NCBI GenBank assembly: GCA_014529385.2 | Contig: CM043958.1 | Span: forward strand, 80,446,025-80,510,024 | Direction: 5' to 3' | Length of the DNA stretch: 64,000 nt | DNA from: Adiantum capillus-veneris | Taxonomy: Eukaryota; Streptophyta; Polypodiopsida; Polypodiales; Pteridaceae | Shown here: positions 56,062 to 64,000 of the stretch, piece by piece | Layout of the letters: every line of letters begins with the position of its first letter | Numbering within the stretch: the stretch's first letter is position 1 | Position numbers and translations under genes: made by a program | The notes under the pieces: generated by a model | Databases searched by the model: none | Told to the model about the DNA's origin: nothing | Seen by the model: only the letters and a program-made list of their open reading frames with translations

Positions 56062-57243
56062 CTATAATCGACACATACGATATGTGCCGTATTTCTTTTG
56101 CACTAATAGCACAGGAGAACAAAATGGGGATGAGCTAGGCCTAACCATGTCCTTCTCAACTAAGTCATGCATATGCCGCATAATCTCCTCTTGTTGAGCT
56201 TGAGAAAATCTATAAGGAGGTTTGTTACACGGTGAACTTCCCAGAAGAAGTTCAATTGCATGGTCATCATTGCCTTGTTTAGGAGGTAGCTCACAAGGGA
56301 TGTCGTCCATAAAGACATCTTGAAACCCCTTAAGAAAATTGGATAACTCTAATTCCTTGTGAGTGTATATATTTTCTTTTGCTAAAACATTAGGTTCTTT
56401 TTGAGAATATTTAAAAAAAATCCTGTACCTGGAAATAGAGCTCTTTATTGACTTATTAAAAGCTTGAGTATGTACAATGGATATGGTGTTACCCATTTGC
56501 CTAGCATCTATGTACATATCTTTTTCCTTGAACCTAAAGTAGATTCTTCTTTCAGGGAATTTAACATTGGCAGCCATGAGATCAAACCATGGTTCCCCTA
56601 GGATTACATCCTCGTGCTTGAGAGGAGAGATAAAGAAGTCCTCTTTGTCCACATAGCTTTGGACATGGAGCCTCAATTTCCCGATTAAGGGAGTGATTGA
56701 AGCTTCTTGCCCCTTAAAAGCACCGTTTGCGGGTAGGACATCTCCCATCTCGTAAGCTTGTATGCCTAGCTTGGTGGCCAACTCTGTGGATATGAAATTG
56801 TGAGTAGAACCAGGGTCAAAGAGAATAAAAGCATCATGTTCTCTTACCTTTCCCCAAGCATGGCATAGAGGAGATCCTTTGTGGTGAGTTTCCTCCTCTT
56901 GCATTTTGACCAAGGTAGCTCTAGGAGGCTCATGACGGGTGTTCTTTTGGGGACAAGCGTGGAACACATGCCCTTGCTCGCCGCACTTGAAACAACGGTT
57001 ATCCTTGCGATAACGCTCAAGCTTTTCAGGAGAGAGTTTGTTTTTGCCTTTGTAAACTCCCTTCTCCCTAGCTTTGTTGGAATTACCCTTAGGAGACTTT
57101 TGGACATAGTCCTTCCCCTTAGGCTCAGTGGAACCCTTGTTTTCTGTGGGCTTAAGCCTCTGTTTGAAGATTGATTCAGCGAGAAGCCACCATAGTATGG
57201 TGTATAACCGCAGATATGGTGCGTGGCCTTTGGGAGTTGACAT
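56062..57243 (-). pseudogene. pol: G2 gag end, protease and start of reverse transcriptase (393 codons)
   Basis: The longest intact G2 frame. Zinc knuckle CFKCGEQGHVFHAC at residues 84-97; protease active site FDPGSTHNFISTELATKLGI from about residue 142; linker PWFDLMAANVKFPERRIYF; then the reverse transcriptase entry FQDVFMDDIPCELPPKQGND, NKPPYRFSQAQQEEIMRHMH and [20 protein letters not shown]. It ends at MCRL-stop because of a frameshift (other frame: CLDYRALNR in the G3 copy). The first Met is internal to the original polyprotein. Confidence 0.9.
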
Positions 57244-57614
57244 ACTCCGCCATTTCTTCAGTTAAGCTCACACAAAATTGTTGCTTTTGCTCTCCAAAAT
57301 CCAACTTTTTGAAGACAGTGGTTTTGAGTTCTAAGTTCCAAAACTTGTCTACATATTTGTGAATGGATTCGTAGGGAGAGAGCTTCAGGCTTCGCCATTC
57401 TGTGAGTACTTTTTCTTTAGCATCGGTGGCCAAAAACTGCTTCATAATGGAAGCTCTTAAAGCTTTCCATGTTCATGGAGCTTCACCGTTGGCCCGTAGG
57501 CTAAATCACCATTGCCTTGCGGAATTTTGAAATCCTACATAGCTACATGGTGTAGCTTAGAGGACTTCGTGAAGCAGTCATCTCGAAACGCCGCATCGAA
57601 TGTTGGATAAAGGC
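57244..57614 (-). pseudogene. gag: G2 gag, middle part after the G3 insertion
   Basis: From 57614 the minus strand continues the gag reading frame interrupted at 61055 (AFIQHSMRRFEM-type residues; G1 has AFIQQFDAAFVDEGF). The frame 57445-57176 (MKQFLATDAKEKVLTEWRSL, LSPYESIHKYVDKFWNLELK, QFCVSLTEEMAEYVNSQRPR) is the gag capsid C-terminal helix region. Confidence 0.85.
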
Positions 57615-57619
57615 CAAGA

Positions 57620-58823
57620 TGTAACATTTAATGGTCTAGTAACTCGCGTGTAGCGGAAAATAGCATGAACATAGTGAGCATTTCATTAGAATAGATTCCT
57701 AATGAGAATAACAAGAGTGCTTGGGTGGAGACAGCAACAAAAAGTATACTACCTAGTTACATAGCATGAACAATACTTCAAAAGAGAGAGAAATTAAGCA
57801 ATTGACAACAGTTGAGGACCGGATTTCGGTCCCCCCTCTAAAAGGCTTTGTATTATAGTTTCTCCCATCAACAGAGACATTTTACAATACAATTTTTTGT
57901 GTTCCTTCAATACTAGCTAGTGCAATGAAGATGGAAACTTCGGCACTAAGCAAAACACTTATTAAACACAACATCAATTCCCTCATGGTCTCAGACCCAA
58001 GACCTCACACACCTTCGAAGATGGTGAGAGCTAGCGGGGTATGAGAGTAGATTGAGAGGAAGAAGGAGTGGTCTTATGAGAAAGATGTACATCTCATCAC
58101 ATAATCACTCATATTAGCATAGCTTAGCTTAGTAATTAGCATGGTAGAGGAGTTGAGCATACATTGAAGCTTGGCTCTTGGTTGGATTTGCATCACAAAG
58201 CCAAGAGTTGTTGGTGTAGGCCTCCCTTCTCACTAGCTTGGAGTAGGTGATAAGCTTTCCATTAAAGCTTGAGAGGAGAGAGAAAGAGAGTCTTCTTGCT
58301 TCACGCATAGATTGTGTGAGTGTGAAAGTCAATAATGCCTTTGAAAAATCAATCCCCCTCTCTCTCTTGGTCGACCCCCCTTGCTATTTGCTCATGCTCA
58401 CATCCTATTGGACCTCCCCAGCCTCAGCCAATGGAAATTAAGTAGCATAATTGATAGCCTTCTGACATGTGTCGCCCTTTCCCCTTTTGTGAAAGCTTTA
58501 GGTAATTAATGAATGCAACTAAACTCTCATTGGACCCCTTTACCTCCTGGCCAATAGGAATCAGGCAAGCCATTGGGCTGCTCAATGCTCATTGGACCCC
58601 TTGGGAGACTGTCCAATAGTCTTCTAGAGAGCTTAATTCTTATTGGTTCTTTTATTAAGTGTTTTTAAATTGATTAAACTAGATTTACTCTAGCCTAATT
58701 CTCATTGGTCCACCTCCAAGGTCATCTAATAGGATTTGAGTACACCTTGTGGGCATCTGGGCTAGGGAGCTGACATGTGTCCCTCATTCCCTTTGTGTAA
58801 AGGGAGCTTGTGTGTGTGTGTGT
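57620..58823 (-). mobile_element. G3 3' LTR (minus strand), truncated
   Basis: TGTAACATTTAATGGTCTAG to the (GT)n tract. The remaining 340 bp or so found in the right LTR (60722-61054) are missing. It joins pol sequence at GTGTCACTTTTTAGGTC. Confidence 0.85.
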
Positions 58824-59515
58824 CACTTTTTAGGTCAATCCTACTGAAGTAGGTGGACCCTTGTAGTTTATCAAATAGGTCTTCTACCCGTGGAACGGGA
58901 AACCTATTCTTGATAGTGATCCTATTTAGTGCTCTATAGTCGAGACACATACGATATGTGCCATCTTTTTTTTGCACTAAAGCAGAGGTGAGCAAAATGG
59001 AGATGAGCTAGGCTTAACCATGCCCTTCTCAACTAACTCATGCACTTGCCACATAATCTCCTCTTGTTGAGCTTGAGAAAATCTATAAGGAGGTTTGTTA
59101 GGCGGTGAACTTCCTGGAAGAAGTTCAATTGCATGGTCATCATTACCTTGTTCAGGAGGTAGCTCACAAGGGATGTCGTCAATAAAGACATCTTGAAACC
59201 CTTGGAGAAAATTGGATAACTCTAATTCCTTTTGATTGTGTATATTTTCTTTTGCTAAAACATTAGGTTCATTTTGAGAATCTTTAACAAAAATCATGTA
59301 CACGGAAATAGAGCTCTTCATTGACTTGTTGAAAGCTTGTGTATGTACAATGGGTATGGTGTTAACCATTTCCTTAGCATCTATGTACATATCTTTTTCC
59401 CTGAACTTAAAGGAGATTCTCCTTTCAGGGAATTTAACATTGGCAGTAATGCGATCAAACCATGGTGCCCAACTCTATGGATATAAAATTGTGAGTAGAA
59501 CCAGCGTCAAAGAAT
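58824..59515 (-). pseudogene. pol: G3 pol fragment (protease to reverse transcriptase motif A)
   Basis: [20 protein letters not shown] and [20 protein letters not shown] (58995-58830) are reverse transcriptase fingers/palm up to the motif A Asp. FQDVFIDDIPCELPPEQGND and MYIDAKEMVNTIPIVHTQAF (59390-58977) are the protease-RT linker. The far end is FITTKS-type protease residues near 59490-59515. It is less damaged than G2 here ([10 protein letters not shown] in frame). It stops before the YxDD region, so it cannot test the shared deletion. Confidence 0.85.
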
Positions 59516-61054
59516 AGCACTCTAATAACTTGTGTGTAGTGGAAAATAGCATGAACATAGTGAGCATTTCATTAGAATAGTTTCCTAATGAGAATAACAA
59601 GAGTGCTTGGGTGGAGAGAGCAACAAAAAGTATAACACCTAGTTAGATAGCATGAACAATACTTCAAAAGAGAGAGAAATTAAGCAATTGACAACAGTTG
59701 AGGACTGGATTTGCATGGAGTTGGTCCCCCCGCCAAAAGGCTTTGTATTATGGTTTCTCCCATCAAGAGAGACATGTTACAATACTATTCTTGGTGTTCC
59801 TTCAATACTAGCTAGTGCAATGAAGATGGAAACTTCAAGCACTAAGCGAAACACTTATCAAACACAACATCAATTCCCTCACGGTCTCAGACCCAAGACC
59901 TCACACAGCTTCGAAGATGGTGAGAGCTAGCGGGGTATGAGAGTAGATTGAGAGGAAGGAGTAGTCTTACGAGAAAGATGTACATCTCCTCACATAATCA
60001 TTCATATTAGCATAGCTTAGCTGTGTTATTAGCATGGTAGAGGAGATGAGCATGCATTGAATCTTGGCTCTTGGTTGAATTTGCATCACAAAGCCAAGAG
60101 TTGTTGGTGTAGGCCTCCCTTCTCACTAGATTAGAGTAGGTGATAAGCTTTACATTAAAGATTGAGAAGGAGAGAGAGAGAGAGAGTCTTCTTGCTTCAC
60201 ACATAGATTGTGTGAGTCTGTAAGTCAATTATGCCTTTGAAAAATCAGTCCACCTCTCTCTCTCTTGGTCGACCCCCCTTGCTATTTGCTCATGCTCACA
60301 TCCTATTAGACCTCCCTAGCCTCAGCCAATGGAAATCAAGCAGCATAAGTGATAGCCTTCTAGCATGTGTCGCCCTTTCCCCTTTTGTGAGAGCTTTAAG
60401 TAATTAATAAATGCAACTAAACCCTCATTGGACCCCTTTGCCTCCTGGCCAATAGAAATCAGGCAAGCCATTGGGCAGATGAATGCTCATTGGGCCCCTT
60501 GGGAGACTGTCCAATAGTCTTCTAGAGAGCTTAATTCTTATTGGTTCTTTTATTAAGTGTTTTTAAATTGATTAAACTAGATTTACTCTAGCCTAATTCT
60601 CATTGGTCCACCTCCAAGGTCATCCAATAGGATTTGAGTACACCCTGTGGGCATCTGAGCTAGGGAGGTGACATGTGTCCCTCATTTCCTGTGTGTAAAG
60701 GGAGCTTGTGTGTGTGTGTGAGTTTCTCTCTCATCTCCTACAACTAGGGCTCGCCCCGTCGTATGTAGGGATGCATGAAGACTTTTGGGACACACACAAA
60801 GCATGCAATTACCTTTGAATTTTGGAACCTTGGCATTTTGGAAGTCTTAATGGACTGAACCTTAGGGTATTTTAAGCCCATTGTTGCACATTGGTCTTTT
60901 GCAGATGGCCCCCGCTTTGGATCCCTACTGTGGCCGGTATGCCAGCTTAACCAATATTCTACCTTTTTCTCTCCTGACACTTTCCCATATTAAATTATCA
61001 GTTTAAGTACATGAAAAAATCATTTAGGAGAATTAGATATTAGTTTTTATGACA
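59516..61054 (-). mobile_element. G3 5' LTR (minus strand)
   Basis: From CTAATAACTTGTGTGTAG to TTTTTATGACA. It aligns along its length with 62286-63825. The internal-side end (TGTAACATTTAATGG) is missing, removed with the primer site and gag by the same deletion. Confidence 0.85.
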
Positions 61055-61848
61055 CAAGACTTTGTCCGTACCACCAAAGGTACCATCGTAGGTGCCATCG
61101 TAGCTTGGACGAACTCTTCCACGGGGCATAGGATTTTCTATGGCCTCTTCTTTTTTATGGTTCAAAGGGCCATCACTTTCTTCAGAAGATGAAGAATTTG
61201 AGGAAGATGGAGAAGAGGGTGACCTCTTTCTCGCCTTTTTCTTATTTTGATCTTCTTTATTTGCACCATCACTTTCATAAGAGGAAGAGGATGAGAAGAT
61301 GGAGAAGAGGGTGTCCTCTTTCTCGCCTTTTTCTTCTCTTGCTTTTTTTCATTCCTCTTTGAAGTATGGTGTGGAGAAGTGTGTGATGGTCTTCTCCGTT
61401 TTGGAGGTGATGGAGAGCGTTTAGCTTGTCGTCTTCGTGGAGTTATCTCCGCTGAGATGGTAGAAGACTCACTTCTTTCTCGTTCCTCCGGTGGGGACTC
61501 TTGTGTTCTCCTTTGAGAAGGAGATGCATCATGTGGAAGCAAATTTCTGAGCCCTTCGTAAGGATTCTCTTCTTCTTTCCGAATCGGAGAGAAGCCTTTT
61601 TTGGAAGTCTCACAAGGAGGCTTCCTAGGTACTCTCTCGTCATGGTGGGAAGCTTGGAGAATCCCATGAGCACGAAGCTGCCGTTGCACTTCACTTTGGA
61701 GGGATGGTTTGCCCATGGCTTTGCCCATGGCTTGTTGAAGCTTAGAAACAAGATAGGTAACAAGCATCGGGATATCATTAGTAGCATGCTCATTAGCAAA
61801 ATCAAAGTTATCAACATTAATTTCACTCTCTTTACTATTGTCAGCCAT
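61055..61848 (-). pseudogene. gag: G2 gag N-terminal part, Arg/Ser-rich
   Basis: Starts MADNSKESEINVDNFDFANE at 61848; the same start as G1. After LVSKLQQAMGKAMGKPSLQS the protein becomes strongly Arg/Ser/Lys-rich (RRRQAKRSPSPPKRRRPSHT). The DNA behind it contains a local repeat of about 100 bp (GAAGATGGAGAAGAGGGTG at about 61206 and 61292) and a frameshift near 61280. The region 61160-61055 then encodes, in another frame, GGTDKVL up to the G3 insertion. Confidence 0.88.
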
Positions 61849-62265
61849 TCTAACAACTTTTAGGTGTAAACTTTTTAGGTGTACTTTGGCACATCAAGCC
61901 CTAGTTGCTACTCCTCTTTACCCCTTTAGCAAAAGCACTCAAGCTACTGTACCCATGGCTCGAATACCATTAATTACAAGGAATAGAAGAGAGGTTCGTT
62001 CAACACCAAAACAACACCGGCTCCTGTCAAGCTTCTAATAGCTCAATAGTGGTTAAGCTGTAGGCAAGCCCCGTAGGACTCCATTATTAAGACCATAGCT
62101 CTCGATGGTGATGCCCCGTTATCTGCACGAAGGAAGGCGCACTGCACGGCTGAAAAATCCCTATTCTACTTACTCACATGCAATTAATAATACCAACCAT
62201 TTATAGCTAGCTTGAGTACCTCCTTTCTTAAGCAAGAAAAGAGAAACCTTGTGCTCTTATACCAA
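61849..62265 (-). other. G2 leader and primer binding site
   Basis: On the minus strand the LTR end TGTTACA (62272-62266) is followed by TTGGTATAAGAGCACAAGG. TGGTATAAGAGC (62264-62253) is a Met-type primer site with one change. The remaining 400 bases up to the gag start are non-coding. Confidence 0.8.
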
Positions 62266-63825
62266 TGTAACATTTAATGGCCTAGTGACTTGTATGTAGC
62301 GAAAAATAGCATGAACATAGTGAGCATGTCATTAGAATAGATTCCTAATGAGAATAACAAGAGTGCTTGGGTGGAGAGAGCAACAAAAAGTATAACACTT
62401 AGTTAGATAGCATGAACTATACTTCAAAAGAGAGAGAAATTAAGTTATTGACAACAGTTGAGGAACGGATTTGCATGGAGCCGGTTCCCCCTCTAAGAGG
62501 CTTTGTATTATGGTTTCTCCCATCAAGAGAGACATTTTACAATACAACTCTGTGTTCCTTCAATACTAGCTAGTGCTATGAAGATGGAAACTTCAAGCAC
62601 TAAGCAAAACACTTATAAAACACAACGTCAATTCCCTCAGGGTCTCAGACTCGAAGACCTCACACACCTTCAAAGATGGTGAGAGCTAGCGGGGTATGAG
62701 AGTAGATTGAGAGGAAGGAGTCGTCTTACGAGAAAGATGTACATCTCCTCACATAATCACTCATATTAGCATAGCTTAGCTTAGTAATTAGCATGATAGA
62801 GGAGATGAGCATGCATTGAAGCTTGGCTCTTGGTTGGATTTGCATCACAAAGCCAAGAGTTTTTGGTGTAGGCCTCCCATCTCACAAGCTTGGAGTAGGT
62901 TATAAGCTTTCCATTAAAGCTTGAGAAGGAGAGAGAGTCTTCTTGCTTCACACATGAGTTTTTTTTTAGTGTGTGTGGATAATTCCTTGAGAAAATCAGC
63001 CCCCTCTCTCTCTTGGTCGACCCCTCGTGCTATTTGCTCATACTGCAACCCTATTGGCCCTTTCCAGTTAGCCAATGAGTATTAAGAAGCATAAGTGATA
63101 GCCTTCTGACATGTGTCTCCCTTTTCCCTTTTGTGAGAGCTTTAGGTAATTAATAAATGCAACTAAACTCTCATTGGACCCCTTTGCCTCCTGGCCAATA
63201 GAAATCAGGCAAGCCATTGGGCTGCTGAATGCTCATTGGACCCCTTGGAAGATTGTCCAATATTCTTCTAGAGAGCTTAATTCTTACTGGTTCTTTTATT
63301 AAGTGTTTTTAAATTAATTAAACTAGATTTACTCTAGCCTAATTCTCATTGGTCCACATCCAAGGCCATCCAATAGGATTTGAGTACACCTTGTGGACAT
63401 CTGGGCTAGGGAGCTGGCATGTATCACTCTTTCTCCTTGTAAAGGAAGCTTGTGTGTGTGTGTGTGTGTGTTTCTCTCTCATCTCCTACTTCTAGGACTC
63501 GCCCCCTCCTATGTAGGGATGCATGAAGACTTTTTGGGACACACACAAGCATCCAATTTTCCTAGTGTCTGACCCTTGGACACAACCTTTGAATTTTGGA
63601 ACCTTAGCATTTTGGAAGTCTTAATGTGTTGAACCTTAGGGTCTGTTAAGCCCATTTTTACACATTGCTTTTTTGTTGATGGCCCTCCCTTTGGATCCCT
63701 ACTGTGGCCGATCTGCCAGCTTAACCAATATTCTAACTTTTTCTCCCCTGACACTTCCCCATATTAAATGATCAGTTTAACATGAGAAAATCATTTAGAA
63801 GAATTAGATATTAGTTATTATAATA
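62266..63825 (-). mobile_element. G2 5' LTR (minus strand, 1560 bp)
   Basis: From TGTAACATTTAATGGCCTAG to TTAGTTATTATAATA. The expected outer end TGACA reads TAATA, a G-to-A and a C-to-T change. It lacks the 439-bp insert found in the partner LTR and has a short (GT)n at about 63451-63470. Confidence 0.85.
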
Positions 63826-64000
63826 ATTTGTGAAAACATTGCCCAAGCTTGAGATGCTTCTCATGCTTAAATGACTAAGGTTTTTGAAGTGTTCAATTCA
63901 AACATAATCTCTCAAGAAGCATAAACAATTTTCATGCTTAAATGACTAAGGTGCTTGAAGTGTTCAATTTAAATATGATATCTTAAGAAACATAAAAGAC
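63826..64000. repeat. 71-bp tandem repeat at the right edge
   Basis: CATGCTTAAATGACTAAGG starts at 63862 and 63933, followed by (TT/GC)TTGAAGTGTTCAATT(C/T). A third copy is cut by the window edge. A related phrase lies on the other side of G2 at 45606-45637. Confidence 0.7.

Larger units (their letters stand above)
57620..61054 (-). mobile_element. Chromovirus deletion derivative 'G3', nested in G2 gag
   Basis: 3435 bp with TGTAACA...ATGACA ends and a perfect target duplication CAAGA (57615-57619 and 61055-61059). Removing it restores a gag sequence that aligns base for base with G1 near 40955-41010. It consists of a left LTR piece (57620 to about 58823, cut inside the (GT)n tract), a protease-to-reverse-transcriptase fragment (about 58824-59515) and a right LTR (about 59520-61054, lacking the terminal 20 bp or so at the internal junction). 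Primer site, gag, integrase and polypurine tract are all gone. Confidence 0.9.
45638..63825 (-). mobile_element. Ty3/gypsy chromovirus 'G2', minus strand, host of nested insertions
   Basis: On the minus strand: 5' LTR 63825-62266, primer site 62264-62253, gag from 61848, an interruption by G3 (61054-57620), the rest of gag and pol down to 53592, polypurine tract 53253-53241, and 3' LTR 53240-45638, itself interrupted by the copia C element and a 439-bp insert. Subtracting the nested elements gives LTRs of about 1615 and 1560 bp, which agree. The outermost flanks show no clear target duplication (GTTTT against ATTTG). Confidence 0.88.

Overview
This window reads as nuclear DNA from a land plant with a large, transposon-rich genome. 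The evidence is Ty1/copia and Ty3/gypsy (chromovirus) elements primed from initiator-Met and Asp tRNAs, LTR promoters of plant type, and very many (CT)n and (CA)n microsatellites. I find no intact single-copy host gene, no rRNA, no tRNA and no CRISPR array. A decayed Penelope-like reverse transcriptase at 14.8-16.2 kb argues against an ordinary flowering plant and fits a fern, lycophyte or bryophyte better; that is inference only.

Layout. 1-13 kb is old debris: a minus-strand gypsy LTR with an Asp-tRNA primer site (1.0-1.6 kb), a copia 3' LTR (2.4-2.7 kb), two adjoining arrays of short palindromic repeats (4.6-4.8 and 5.2-5.6 kb), a microsatellite block (5.7-6.3 kb), a gene-like ruin with a broken RING-H2 finger (7.5-9.4 kb), a gypsy integrase ruin (10.5-11.25 kb) and small tandem duplications. 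12.7-16.3 kb holds an LTR plus Met primer site, a GC-rich unassigned stretch, a perfect 23-bp hairpin and the Penelope-like ruin.

16.2-39.2 kb is a non-coding tandem array of diverged units about 3.2-3.6 kb long. Each unit has a (CA)n tract and a TATA box followed at once by a conserved hairpin (GTGAGGG...CCCTCAC type). Two members of one copia family interrupt the array, one on each strand (17.27-20.2 and 28.7-33.4 kb), as does a 795-bp solo LTR (34.3-35.1 kb).

39.2-64 kb is a nested stack of chromoviruses. G1 (plus, 39.2-45.6 kb) abuts G2 (minus, 45.6-63.8 kb), which probably landed in G1's 3' flank. G2's gag is split by a deletion derivative, G3 (57.62-61.05 kb, target duplication CAAGA). 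G2's 3' LTR is split by a nearly complete Tnt1-like copia element (45.76-51.31 kb, target duplication AACAG) and also carries a 439-bp insert with terminal inverted repeats. Parallel copies inside the window supply empty sites and unmutated codons, so several insertions and nonsense mutations can be polarised directly.

All the coding elements are broken. Many stops fit CAA/CAG/CGA to TAA/TAG/TGA changes, as expected from deamination of methylated cytosine. The most informative oddity is that G1 and G2, although diverged, share the same deletion of the reverse transcriptase YxDD box.
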